From Roseomonas sp. (lineage in GTDB: Bacteria; Pseudomonadota; Alphaproteobacteria; Acetobacterales; Acetobacteraceae), in the NCBI GenBank assembly GCA_020249435.1, contig JADCFQ010000030.1, positions 1 through 64,000 of the forward strand: DNA of 64,000 nt, given 5' to 3'. A program made the translations under genes and the position numbers. The notes beneath the pieces were generated by a model. The model did no database searches. It saw nothing but the letters and a program-made list of their open reading frames with translations, and was not told the origin of the DNA. Positions 35,842 through 44,598 of this stretch are shown in pieces (position 1 is the stretch's first letter; each line of letters begins with the position of its first letter).

Positions 35842-36708
35842 ATGATTGAGGCGCTTTTCGCCCCCTTCATCGAATTTGGTTTCATGCGCCGCGCCCTGGT
35901 GGGGTCACTGGCGCTGGCCATCGCGGCGCCGCCGCTTGGCGTTTTCCTGATGCTGCGGCGGATGAGCCTGACGGCCGATGTCCTCTCCCACGGGGCCTTG
36001 CCAGGGGTGGCGGTGGCGTTCCTGGTGGCGGGGCTTTCCGTGCCGGCGCTGTGGTTTGGCGGCCTGGTTGCGGGGCTAATGGTTGCGGTCGGTGCCGGGG
36101 CCTTGGCGCGCATCACTGGCGGGCGCGAGGATGCGACGCTGGCCGCACTTTACCTGCTGGCGCTTGGGCTTGGTGTGGCGCTGATTTCCATGGGCGGCGG
36201 TGCGGGCGATTTGAAGCATATCCTGTTCGGCAGCGTGCTCGGCGTGGATGATGCGGCGCTGCTGCTGATGGCGGGTGTGGCGACGCTCACCCTGGTTTTA
36301 CTTGCGATTGGCTGGCGGCCCTTGGTGCTGGAATGTTTTGACCCGGCCTTTGCCGCAGCAACCGGCGCGCGCGGCGGGTTTTGGCACTTGGTCTTCATGG
36401 GCCTTGTGGTGCTGAACATGCTCTCGGCCTTTTTGGCTTTGGGCACGCTGATGGCCGTCGGCCTGATGATGCTGCCCGCCATTGCCGCGCGGCATTGGGC
36501 GGCGGAGATCAGCGGCATGGTCTATGCGGCTTCCGCCATTGCTCTGGTGGCTAGTGTGATTGGGCTATTGGTTTCCTATCACGCGGATTTGCCGAGCGGT
36601 CCCGCGATTGTGCTGATGGCGGGCGCGGCTTGGGCGGTATCGGTTTTGTTTGGCCCGATGGATGGACTCATGCAACGTGTGATCCGGCGGCGGCATTTGG
36701 CGGGGTAG
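35842..36708 (+). CDS. ABC-3 family metal permease (ZnuB-like)
   Basis: The 288-aa protein has eight or nine hydrophobic helices and the ABC-3 family pattern LRRMSLTADVLSHGALPGVA near residues 38-57. It forms the membrane channel for zinc, manganese or iron import with the preceding ATPase. No periplasmic metal-binding protein gene is in the cluster; the next gene is a Bug-type carboxylate receptor of an unrelated system. Confidence 0.9.
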   Translation: MIEALFAPFIEFGFMRRALVGSLALAIAAPPLGVFLMLRRMSLTADVLSHGALPGVAVAFLVAGLSVPALWFGGLVAGLMVAVGAGALARITGGREDATLAALYLLALGLGVALISMGGGAGDLKHILFGSVLGVDDAALLLMAGVATLTLVLLAIGWRPLVLECFDPAFAAATGARGGFWHLVFMGLVVLNMLSAFLALGTLMAVGLMMLPAIAARHWAAEISGMVYAASAIALVASVIGLLVSYHADLPSGPAIVLMAGAAWAVSVLFGPMDGLMQRVIRRRHLAG

Positions 36709-36800
36709 TTTTGCTTTACGCTTGACCTTGGCCTGATCCGGTTTCAGCCTTTTTCCGACAGCCACGAAAACAAACCTGGCAAGAAGGAGAGATCGCCGCC

Positions 36801-37778
36801 ATGGTTGATTTGCGTCTCACGCGCCGCAGCGCTTTGGCGCTTTTGGCCGCACCTGCCTTGGCGCGCGCGCAAGGTGCCGATGTTTGGCCATCACGCAGCA
36901 TTCGCCTGGTGGTGCCCTTCGGGCCTGGTGGACCCACCGATGTCATGGCGCGGGTGATTGCGTCTGGCTTATCCTCGGCGCTGGGCAGGCCCGTGGTGGT
37001 GGAAAGCCGCCCTGGCGCCAGCGGCAATGTCGGCATTGCCCATGCGGCACGAAGCGCGCCTGATGGCTATACGCTGCTGGTGACGTCAACCGGTTTCGTC
37101 GTGAACCCGACCCTGTTTCGCAACCCTGGCTATGACATCGCCCGGGATTTCGCGCCGATCACGGAATTGGGCGCTTCGCCCAATACCATCCTGACAAAAC
37201 CCGATAGCGGTATCAATTCGGTCGCTGATCTTGTGGCGCGCGCCAAGGCAACGCCGGGCGGGCTTAATATCGCCAATCCGGGCTTGGGTTCCACCCCGCA
37301 TCTGACCGCGGAATTGCTGCGGCTGCGCACCGGGATTGAATTGGTGCAAGTCACGCATCAAAGCGCGGCGCAGGCAGTGCAAGCGGTGCTGGCGGGCACG
37401 ACGCCGATAGGTGTGGCCGCGCTGCCGCCGGCGCATGCGCTGATCAAGGCAGGCACCTTGCGTGCCTTGGCCATTACCGGGGACCAGCGCTGGCATGATT
37501 TGCCCGATCTGCCGACGATGGTGGAGCTTGGCTATGAGGGTTTCGTTTCCGAAACCTTTCAGGGCCTACCGGCGCCGGTCGGCACGCCGCAAGCCATTCT
37601 GGATCGCTGCGCACAGGTTGCGATTGCGCTGTTGAACGAAGCCGAGACTCGCAACCGGTTGCTGGGCGCAGGCTTCACGCTGAATGCTCGCGGGCCAGAG
37701 GGGCTGGCGCAACGCATTGCGCGTGAAGTGCCGCTTTGGCGCGATGTGATCGAAAAGGCGGGGATTCCGCGGGAGTAA
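36801..37778 (+). CDS. Bug-family tripartite tricarboxylate receptor
   Basis: The 325-aa protein has a twin-arginine-like signal (TRRSALALLAAPALARAQ) and the Bug core: WPSRSIRLVVPFGPGGPTDV, VESRPGASGNVG and PDGYTLL. Bug receptors bind carboxylates or other small ligands in the periplasm. No TctA/TctB membrane genes are near, as is common for orphan Bug genes. AAGGAG lies 12 bases before the ATG. Confidence 0.93.
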   Translation: MVDLRLTRRSALALLAAPALARAQGADVWPSRSIRLVVPFGPGGPTDVMARVIASGLSSALGRPVVVESRPGASGNVGIAHAARSAPDGYTLLVTSTGFVVNPTLFRNPGYDIARDFAPITELGASPNTILTKPDSGINSVADLVARAKATPGGLNIANPGLGSTPHLTAELLRLRTGIELVQVTHQSAAQAVQAVLAGTTPIGVAALPPAHALIKAGTLRALAITGDQRWHDLPDLPTMVELGYEGFVSETFQGLPAPVGTPQAILDRCAQVAIALLNEAETRNRLLGAGFTLNARGPEGLAQRIAREVPLWRDVIEKAGIPRE

Positions 37779-37841
37779 GGCTGCGCTACTGGCGCAAGGG
37801 ATGAGGGTGCCTTTCCGGGTGGGTCAGATCACCTGATCGCC

Positions 37842-38246
37842 CTATGTCGGAAATAGCGCATGGATATCCGCAAGCGTCACATTGCCCGTCAGGATCACAT
37901 CATCACCCGCGCCGCCATTGATGTTATTGGATAGCCCATTGCCGATCAGCATGTCATTGCCAGCGCCACCTGTGATGGTGATGCCGGAAATGCCAGCCGT
38001 GATCTGAAGTGTCTCCACATGATCGGGCATGGTCATGCTAACGGAGGTTATGATGGTATCCGCGCCACCTCCTGCGGTTTCGATAATCAGGTCCAAGGTG
38101 TCGCTTATGACGAAGACATCATTACCGCCGCCGCCGTCCAATGTGTCGCGGCCAGCGCCGCCGGTCAGTGTATCATTGCCACCAAGGCCGCTTAGCCGCG
38201 CATTCTCAGCCCCCACCCCGACCGTCAGCGCATCAGGCCCCGCCAA
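37842..38246 (-). CDS. Small RTX-type calcium-binding repeat protein
   Basis: The 134-aa product has glycine/aspartate nonapeptide repeats (LGGNDTLTGGAGRDTLDGGG, then GGAGNDMLIGNG and GGAGDDVIL), the calcium-binding beta-roll signature of RTX proteins. The only start available is TTG at 38246, with GGAG nine bases upstream; the frame is open to 38319 without ATG or GTG. It may be a genuine small protein or the surviving C-terminal part of a larger RTX protein. No type I secretion genes are nearby. Confidence 0.6.
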   Translation of the reverse strand: MAGPDALTVGVGAENARLSGLGGNDTLTGGAGRDTLDGGGGNDVFVISDTLDLIIETAGGGADTIITSVSMTMPDHVETLQITAGISGITITGGAGNDMLIGNGLSNNINGGAGDDVILTGNVTLADIHALFPT

Positions 38247-38485
38247 CTTGGATGGCTCCGTAGGTGGCGCTTGCCATTGATATCCAGCCCAGCCATGCCT
38301 CGCCTGTCGCTCAAAGATGTTTCAGCCTTGTTATTCTTGTAAATTTGATCGACCAGAGTTATCGCACCGTTACTATGCAGCAAGAGGGAATGCTACCAGA
38401 TTGTTCGAAACTGCCCAAAGCGAAGTGGAAATTATGCAATTCTGAGCTGATTATGCACGCCCAAAATACAACCAAGCAAGGGGCC

Positions 38486-39565
38486 ATGATGTCCAGCACT
38501 GAAACTGCCACCGAAACCAAAGGCCCCATCCTGCTCGCGGCACCTGGCTTCACTGCCTGGCTCGCAGAAGCGCGCGTGAGTGTTGCGCTAACCACCTATC
38601 AGGCGGGCCGCATCATCCTGTTGGGGCTGCGCCCGGACAATAGCCTGCGCGCGCATGAAAGGCTGATTGAGCAATGCCAGGGGCTATGGACCAATGGCTC
38701 GGAGATTTGGGTCAGCGGCAAGACGATGCTCTGGCGCTTCGCCAATGCCGTGCCTGCGGGGATGATGACGCAGCGCGGCGCTGATCGGCTGTTCATCCCG
38801 CGGGAAGGGCGTGTGACCGGCGCACTGGATATTCACGATATCGGCCATGGCATGATTGGCGATATGGCTGCACAGGGGCCGATTTTTGTGGCGACCCAGT
38901 ATAATTGCTTGGCGACCATCAGCGATCGCGCGGCGTTTCGCCCGCTTTGGCGCCCGCCCTTTGTCAGTGCGCTGGTGCCGGAGGATCGCTGCCACTTGAA
39001 TGGGCTTGCGATGGATGGTGGCGTGCCGGCCTATGTAACGGCGGTATCGGCTTCCGATGTGCAGGATGGCTGGCGCGATCGGCGGCGCGATGGTGGCGTG
39101 GTTGTGCATGTGGAAAGTGGGGAGATCGTCGCGCGCGGGCTTTCCATGCCGCATTCACCGCGGCTGCATCAGGGCCGGCTTTGGGTGTTGAATTCCGGCC
39201 CCGGAGAATTGGGTGTGGTGGATCCGGCTGATGGCAGGTTTGAAGCGGTGGCGTTTCTGCCGGGCTATGCGCGCGGGCTTGCGCTGATGGGGCGCTATGC
39301 GGTGGTTGGGCTTTCCCGCCCGCGGCGCAATCAAACCTTTGAAGGTCTGGCCTTGGAAGAAGCGCTCAAGACGCGCGATGCAGCGCCGCGCTGTGGTTTG
39401 GTGGTGGTGGATATTGAAACGGGGCGCACGGTGCAGTGGCTCCGCTTTGAGCACACGATTGATGAGCTTTACGATGTCGCGCTGCTGCCTGGCGTGCGGC
39501 AGGCAGAGGCGTTGGGCTTTCAAGGTGATGACCTGGCCGGGGCGATAGAGCCGGAGGTGGTTTGA
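38486..39565 (+). CDS. TIGR03032 (DUF4915) family protein
   Basis: The 359-aa protein matches this family of beta-propeller-like hypotheticals: LTTYQAGRIILLG near the N-terminus, a WTNGSEIWVSGKTMLWRF-type stretch, then ATQYNCLATI, HSPRLHQGRLWVLNSGPGEL and FLPGYARGLAL. Function is unknown in the literature I know. AAGGGG lies just before the ATG pair at 38486. It follows an AT-rich 240-base upstream region and is divergent from the small RTX gene. Confidence 0.85.
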   Translation: MMSSTETATETKGPILLAAPGFTAWLAEARVSVALTTYQAGRIILLGLRPDNSLRAHERLIEQCQGLWTNGSEIWVSGKTMLWRFANAVPAGMMTQRGADRLFIPREGRVTGALDIHDIGHGMIGDMAAQGPIFVATQYNCLATISDRAAFRPLWRPPFVSALVPEDRCHLNGLAMDGGVPAYVTAVSASDVQDGWRDRRRDGGVVVHVESGEIVARGLSMPHSPRLHQGRLWVLNSGPGELGVVDPADGRFEAVAFLPGYARGLALMGRYAVVGLSRPRRNQTFEGLALEEALKTRDAAPRCGLVVVDIETGRTVQWLRFEHTIDELYDVALLPGVRQAEALGFQGDDLAGAIEPEVV

Positions 39566-39674
39566 GGAGCTTTTTGGTCGTTGCAAATTGGACTCAAAAT
39601 CTTTCCGTCGCCTGGAGGCCAGCGCGGGCTGACGCTGATGATGGCGGCGACTTCGCTGGACGGGTGCCGTTACC

Positions 39675-40313
39675 TTACCCCATCTTCGCCTGAAGCTGCG
39701 TGAGCTCCGCCAAAAACCGCTCCGCCGCCAGCGCGGGCGGCCAGGGGCGCCAGGCTTCCCCCCCGTAGCGCGCAGCCAAAGGATCGCGCGCCAAAACCGC
39801 CGCGCGAATGCCAAGCGTCTCCCGCATTTCCGCTTCCGTCCACCCGGCGACATGCACAGCTTCCGCCGCCGCTGCCGCGATATCGGCGGCCTTATGCGCG
39901 CGTTTGTCTTCAACACCCCAGGGCGGCAAGCGGTAGCGCAAAGCGACCACCGCCGAGAGGCTTGCCTGCAAGGCCGCAAAACGCTCGCCCAAAAAGGGCT
40001 TGAGCGGCGAGATACAGTCGAAATTGATCAAGCCCTCATCCGCATCATGCAACAATTCGCGCAATTCCTCAGGCGGCGTCAGCCAATGGCGCGTGCGCTG
40101 GCGGCGGAGTTGCAGGACGAAAAGCGCGTGCTGCGCGACCGAAAGTGGCTCCGGCCAGATGGAATGCCCGCCCCAGCGAAAGGTCCGCGCAAGCCCCGTG
40201 GCGAGATCCTCATCCGTCCAATCGAAGGGTGTGGGGGAGAGCAGATCAAGCCGCCGCCCGGATGGCAAACGCACCCAGGCGCGTTCAGGGGCGGCGGCTT
40301 GGCGGGGCGGCAT
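39675..40313 (-). CDS. HD-domain phosphohydrolase (YfbR-like)
   Basis: The 212-aa protein has the HD-domain residues: histidine in SVAQHALFVL, LLHDADEGL carrying the HD pair, and a downstream metal aspartate in KAADIAAAA. Members hydrolyse deoxynucleotide monophosphates or related phosphates. I chose the ATG at 40313, two bases downstream of the asparaginase stop, over the TTG at 40319. It is probably co-transcribed with the asparaginase gene. Confidence 0.85.
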   Translation of the reverse strand: MPPRQAAAPERAWVRLPSGRRLDLLSPTPFDWTDEDLATGLARTFRWGGHSIWPEPLSVAQHALFVLQLRRQRTRHWLTPPEELRELLHDADEGLINFDCISPLKPFLGERFAALQASLSAVVALRYRLPPWGVEDKRAHKAADIAAAAAEAVHVAGWTEAEMRETLGIRAAVLARDPLAARYGGEAWRPWPPALAAERFLAELTQLQAKMG

Positions 40314-40315
40314 CT

Positions 40316-41311
40316 TCAATAGGTCGCGAAAACGCGCCTGATGCCATCATGATCAAGCCCCTTGGTGAGCGCGAGCGAAAGCAGAATGCGCGCCTTTTGC
40401 GGCGTGAGATTATCGGCACTGATAAAACCGGATTTGTCGGCGCGCTCAGTGCGAAATGTGCGCCCCGATCCGGCACGGCTGGAAAGCACCAACTTCACAC
40501 CGGCAGCGACCGCCGCCTCACCTGCCTTCACCATGGCCGGCGTCACATAGCCAGGCGCGAAGCCCGCGGTGACAATACCCTTGGCGCCGGCGGCAACAAA
40601 GGCATCAATCGCCGCGCCATCCGCCCCGGCATAGCAATAGGCGATGTCAACGCGCGGCAAAGCCTCCAGGCCGCTTACATCGAATTCCGTATCAGGTGCG
40701 ATTTTGCGGATGGGCTTGCGATACCAGGCGATCATATCGCCATCGGCATGACCCAGCGCGCCGAAATCCGCCGTGCGGAAGGTTTGCATCCGAAGGGTCG
40801 AGGTTTTGGTGACATCCCGCGCCGCCTGAATTTCATCATTCAGCAGCACCAAGGCGCCAAGTCCGCGTGCTGTGGGATCGGCCGCGACACGAATGGCATT
40901 GACGATATTCATCGGCCCATCGCCGGACAGGGCGGATGCTGGGCGCTGCGCGCCGACCAGCACAACAGGAATGCTGATCTTCAGCGTGAGTGAAAGAAAA
41001 TAAGCGGTTTCCTCAAGGCTTGCGGTGCCATGGGTGATGACAATGCCGGCAAGCTTAGGGTCCTCCGCTGCAAGCCTGTGGCAAAGGCCAAGCAATTCCT
41101 TCCATTCCGGCCAAGCCAATTGCGTGGAGGGAATGGCGCGGAAGGGCACTGGCACAACATCCGCGACCAGCGCTGCCTCGGGGATGCGCGCCAGCAGACC
41201 ATTCACATCCAGCACGGTGCCATTGGCCAGGTAATCCAGGATATCAAGCGGGCCCGTCCCCATCGAGGAAATGGTGCCGCCCGTGCCTATCACGGCGACG
41301 CGGGGCTTCAT
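40316..41311 (-). CDS. Asparaginase-family protein
   Basis: The 331-aa protein has the first catalytic threonine in VIGTGGTISS (T13) and the lysine in DVTKTST (K169). The second motif is THGTASLEET where classical enzymes have HGTDT, so A97 replaces the aspartate that pairs with the second threonine. I recall the HGTA variant in a subfamily common in Acetobacteraceae and Burkholderiales. Asparagine is therefore an uncertain substrate. No signal peptide, so cytoplasmic. Confidence 0.85.
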   Translation of the reverse strand: MKPRVAVIGTGGTISSMGTGPLDILDYLANGTVLDVNGLLARIPEAALVADVVPVPFRAIPSTQLAWPEWKELLGLCHRLAAEDPKLAGIVITHGTASLEETAYFLSLTLKISIPVVLVGAQRPASALSGDGPMNIVNAIRVAADPTARGLGALVLLNDEIQAARDVTKTSTLRMQTFRTADFGALGHADGDMIAWYRKPIRKIAPDTEFDVSGLEALPRVDIAYCYAGADGAAIDAFVAAGAKGIVTAGFAPGYVTPAMVKAGEAAVAAGVKLVLSSRAGSGRTFRTERADKSGFISADNLTPQKARILLSLALTKGLDHDGIRRVFATY

Positions 41312-41484
41312 GCCGCCACCTTTGGTGCCGCGGCGATTGGTCGTTCAATCATATGATCCATGGTCAACATCTCCTCTGCTGCCGCATAAGCCGGCAAGCA
41401 ACGCGCTTTGGCAGCCAAGGCCGTAGCGTGACCTGTTTTGCCCGATCGCGCCATGGGCCGCGCCGCGCGACTAGCGTCACACGC

Positions 41485-41934
41485 CTATTCCGCCTTGCGG
41501 TCCAGCACCGCCGTGGTCAGGCGCGACACACAGGCCAGCTTGCCATTGGGCCGATGAATTTCCGTCTGCCAAACCTGGGTGCGGCGCCCCAGATGCAGCG
41601 GGCGGCAAAGGGCGGTGACAATCTCCCCCTCAGGCACGGCAGACACATGATTGGCGTTTACCTCCAGCCCCACCGCATTTTGGCCCTCGGGCAACGTCAG
41701 GGTGGTCGCGATGCTGCCGAGCGTTTCAGCCAGCACCACTGAAGCACCACCATGCAAAATCCCATAAGGCTGCACATGACGCCGATCCACCGGCATTTCG
41801 GCGCGCAGGAAATCGGGCCCGACCTCAAGAATGCGGATGCCAAAGGCGCCAGGCAGGCTATTGGCCAGCCGGGCTTCGATGGCTTCCGCGGTGGCGGGGC
41901 GTTGCCAAATGGGCATGCCGGTGGTGCGATTCAT
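41485..41934 (-). CDS. PaaI/YdiI-type hotdog thioesterase
   Basis: The 149-aa protein has the hotdog thioesterase motif GILHGGASVVLAETLGS, with the acidic residue used for hydrolysis, and the strand NAVGLEVNANHVSAVPEGE. It hydrolyses acyl-CoA thioesters; related proteins act on DHNA-CoA, phenylacetyl-CoA or 4-hydroxybenzoyl-CoA. It stands alone, so the substrate is open. Confidence 0.9.
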   Translation of the reverse strand: MNRTTGMPIWQRPATAEAIEARLANSLPGAFGIRILEVGPDFLRAEMPVDRRHVQPYGILHGGASVVLAETLGSIATTLTLPEGQNAVGLEVNANHVSAVPEGEIVTALCRPLHLGRRTQVWQTEIHRPNGKLACVSRLTTAVLDRKAE

Positions 41935-42279
41935 GCTGAACTTTCCTCTACCCTAAATGCCCCCATGCACCACCAAGCCTGTATTCCGTGAGACGGCCCT
42001 CCTTCCTTTCGGGAAGCTTCCGCCGCGATCGGACTACCGAGGGGTTATGTTGCGTCGGTAAACGAGACCATCTTGTGGCCCCGGGAGCAAGGGCCGCCAT
42101 GACGATTACTTCCATCCATGTTTCGGGGAAGTTTATGACATATGCGGGTGGAGTCTCGAACCCGGTTCATTATTGTTCCTTGAAGGCGTCCAGGACCAAA
42201 ATATTGTCCTGAATTGAAATGCGGCACCGAAATCAGTAGACATCATCTTGGTCTGATATGACCACCTCACGGGAAGGGT
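41935..42279. other. 345-base intergenic region, less GC-rich, hairpin near the downstream gene
   Basis: No gene or tRNA is visible. The DNA is clearly lower in GC than the flanks. CAGGAC (42191-42196) pairs with GTCCTG (42206-42211) about 70 bases before the glycosyltransferase start. The thioesterase and glycosyltransferase genes diverge from here, so it must hold two promoters. Confidence 0.45.
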
Positions 42280-43590
42280 TTGGGGTTGAGGGTTTTTCTG
42301 GACATTTCACACCTGATCAATGGGTCCTGGCGTTCCATGCCAACGGGTATTGATCGCGTGGAACTGGCCTATACGCGACATTGGCTCAAAAAAGACCCTG
42401 AGCGTGTGACCTTCTTGCTGAGGGGCCCGTTTGGCTCGGCAGTCGCAGTGCCGCGCAGCCTTGTGTCTGATCTTGTGCAGGCCTTGGAAACACGCCGGCT
42501 TGGTGCTCCCGGCTGGGAAGATTCGGCGGGGCCAGCCGCCCAGCTTGCACGTTCAGCGATACTTAGACTTTCACTAGGTCGTGGCATGCGGGACTTGGGG
42601 CGCGCTTTACGGGCGCCGGAAGAAAGCCTTTATGTGCTTGTTTCCCATGCATGGGCAGATCAACCCCGGCCAATCGCGGCCATCAAACGCAAAGGGGTGA
42701 AATTCATCCCCCTCGTGCATGATCTTATTCCGGTGAATTTTCCTGAATACACCTATCCCGCCGGGGTCAAGCGTCACATGCGCCGCATTGAAGCCTTCGC
42801 AGGTTTGGCGGATGGCATCATTGTCAATTCACAAGCGACGGCAGATGATTTGGGGCCTCAATTGTCGCGAAGCGCCGAGCAGATGCCGCTTCTCTGCGCC
42901 CCGCTCGGGATTGATACGCCAATCCCTGACCCAAATTACCCGGCGCCCGCCGGTGCGTATTTCATATGCATTGGCACGATTGAACCGCGCAAGAATCACC
43001 TGCTGCTGTTGAATACCTGGCGCGTGCTCGCAGAACGCCTTGGCGTTGAAGCGCCGAAGCTTCTGCTGATTGGTCGGCGTGGCTGGGAAAATGAAAACAT
43101 CCTGGATATGCTGGACCGCTGCCCCGCAATGATAGGCCTTGTGCGTGAATATAAGGGCCTGCCCGACAAAGCGGTTGCAAGCCTGCTGCAAGGGGCGCGG
43201 GCGCTGCTGTTTCCTTCCTTCACTGAGGGCTATGGCCTGCCGCTTGCCGAAGCGCTGGCACTTGGCGTGCCGGCCATTTGTTCAGACTTGCCGGCGCTGC
43301 GCGAAGTTGGCGGGGATGCGCCAGAATTTCTCGACCCGCTGGATGGGCTTGGCTGGCGCCGCCTGATCCTGAACTATGCGGAGCCCGATAGCGGGATGCG
43401 CGAAGCGCAATTGGAACGCATAAATCTGTGGTCGCAGCCGAGTTGGGAACAGCATTTCGCCTTGGTGGACCCATGGCTGCGGCAGATCGCTTCTGCGGGG
43501 CAGGCAAGGAAAGCACAGCTCAGCCCTGCCGAGACTGTCACTGGGGCTGCCGAAGCAAGGTCACCTGCGCCTTTGGCACAAGGCCCCTGA
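42280..43590 (+). CDS. GT4-type glycosyltransferase
   Basis: The 436-aa protein has the GT-B fold pattern: DISHLI near the start, PLVHDLIPVNFPEY, then ICIGTIEPRKNHLLLL and the donor-site motif PSFTEGYGLPLAEALALGVP. Proteins of this type (WbaZ-like mannosyltransferases and relatives) act in O-antigen or exopolysaccharide assembly. It starts at TTG (42280 or 42286) with GGAAGGG upstream; no ATG or GTG fits. The adjoining region looks less GC-rich, which may indicate transfer. No other glycan genes are next to it. Confidence 0.83.
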   Translation: MGLRVFLDISHLINGSWRSMPTGIDRVELAYTRHWLKKDPERVTFLLRGPFGSAVAVPRSLVSDLVQALETRRLGAPGWEDSAGPAAQLARSAILRLSLGRGMRDLGRALRAPEESLYVLVSHAWADQPRPIAAIKRKGVKFIPLVHDLIPVNFPEYTYPAGVKRHMRRIEAFAGLADGIIVNSQATADDLGPQLSRSAEQMPLLCAPLGIDTPIPDPNYPAPAGAYFICIGTIEPRKNHLLLLNTWRVLAERLGVEAPKLLLIGRRGWENENILDMLDRCPAMIGLVREYKGLPDKAVASLLQGARALLFPSFTEGYGLPLAEALALGVPAICSDLPALREVGGDAPEFLDPLDGLGWRRLILNYAEPDSGMREAQLERINLWSQPSWEQHFALVDPWLRQIASAGQARKAQLSPAETVTGAAEARSPAPLAQGP

Positions 43591-43636
43591 GGCAACCTGG
43601 CCGGGCCGATCACGCTAGCGAAGAGGGTTAAAAGGG

Positions 43637-43664
43637 AATCAGCGCCATCATGGCGGCGCTGATT
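43637..43664 (+). terminator. Hairpin after the glycosyltransferase gene
   Basis: Ten perfect pairs (AATCAGCGCC with GGCGCTGATT) enclose eight bases, 46 bases after the stop. No T-run follows. Terminator or structural palindrome. Confidence 0.45.
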
Positions 43665-43756
43665 GCGGTTCGGTATAGGGCGCAAGGGTAAGGCCCGCAT
43701 ATTGAAGCATCTCCCATTCACTCGAAATCATGGGATATGCTCCAAATTGAGTACGC

Positions 43757-43799
43757 TTTTCGCGTAGCCAAGTGATGCCACTTGGCTTGGAAATGCTCA
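43757..43799 (-). repeat. Hairpin repeat, copy 3 (degenerate, inverted)
   Basis: Read on the minus strand it begins TGAGCATTTCC, then AAG, a perfect seven-pair stem CCAAGTG/CACTTGG with four-base loop, six bases and GAAAA. The order and spacing equal copies 1 and 2, but the linker that follows them is absent and the outer stem is imperfect. It starts 22 bases beyond the DUF2076 stop. Confidence 0.6.
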
Positions 43800-43820
43800 G
43801 CTCGCGGGCCTTCCTATGGT

Positions 43821-44474
43821 TCAGATTTCTTCGTCACTCCAATCGGCACTGGCATCATTGCCGTAATCGGCGGTAGCATCCGGCTGCGCATCCCCGCCCC
43901 AGGGGGAGGCTGAAGGTACCGCATCCTGCGCGAAGCCGCCGGCCGAAGCTGCCTCAGCCGCGCCGCCGCTGCCAAGCGCGCTCATCAACATATTGCCCAG
44001 CATAATGCCACCAGCCACGCCCGCCGCTGTGGCAAGCGCGGTGCCAAGGAAGCCGCCACCCGGGCGCTGTTGCAGCGCCTGCGGGTTATGGCCGGGCGGG
44101 TAATAGGGCTGCGGGCGCGGCGGCATCGGGGCCGGGCGATTGCCGCCGAACAACCCGCCAAGCATGCCGCCCTTCTGCGCCTGGCCTTCACGGCGCGCGG
44201 CTTCCGCTTCCCATTCCAATTGCTGCATGCGGTTATTGGCTTCGATCAGCGCGGCTTCCTGCGCGAAGGCCGCTTGCGTGATGCGATAACGCGCTTCCGG
44301 ATAGCGCGTGAAAAGTTCCGCGATCAGGCGATCAGCTTCAGCGTCCATCGGCGGCAGGTTCGGCTTCTGCGCCGAGCTCGCACCCCAGGGGCCAGAGGGC
44401 GCACCGGCCACCGCCGCATTGCCGCTCATGCGCTCAACAAAGGCGGTGATGATCCGCTTTTCCTCATCATTCAT
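43821..44474 (-). CDS. DUF2076 domain-containing protein
   Basis: The 217-aa protein has the DUF2076 pattern: an N-terminal helical segment (MNDEEKRIITAFVERM; AEADRLIAELFTRYPEARYRITQ), a Pro/Gly/Gln-rich middle, a glycine-rich GFLGTALATAAGVAGGIMLG stretch that could insert in membrane, and an acidic tail. It appears to be a periplasmic or envelope ligand-binding protein; role unknown. AAGGA lies eight bases before the ATG at 44474. It is bracketed by two hairpin repeats in opposite orientation. Confidence 0.88.
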   Translation of the reverse strand: MNDEEKRIITAFVERMSGNAAVAGAPSGPWGASSAQKPNLPPMDAEADRLIAELFTRYPEARYRITQAAFAQEAALIEANNRMQQLEWEAEAARREGQAQKGGMLGGLFGGNRPAPMPPRPQPYYPPGHNPQALQQRPGGGFLGTALATAAGVAGGIMLGNMLMSALGSGGAAEAASAGGFAQDAVPSASPWGGDAQPDATADYGNDASADWSDEEI

Positions 44475-44496
44475 GGTGAAATCCTTCTCCCGACAT

Positions 44497-44598
44497 TGAG
44501 CATTTTCAAGCCGCGTGGAAGCACGCGGCGGCCTCGAAAATGCGACCAAACAAAGGTTTGGATCGTGTCCCGCACACGAAGGTGAGCGGGAAACGACC
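44497..44598 (+). repeat. Hairpin repeat, copy 2 (best preserved)
   Basis: GCATTTTC (44500-44507) pairs perfectly with GAAAATGC (44536-44543). Inside, CCGCGTG/CACGCGG (44511-44517 with 44522-44528) closes a GAAG loop. The linker TGCGACCAAACAAAGG (44541-44556) equals copy 1. A second, imperfect 14-base hairpin (44560-44573 with 44585-44598, two mismatches) follows. It sits between the DUF2076 start and the SdhAF4 stop. Confidence 0.8.
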
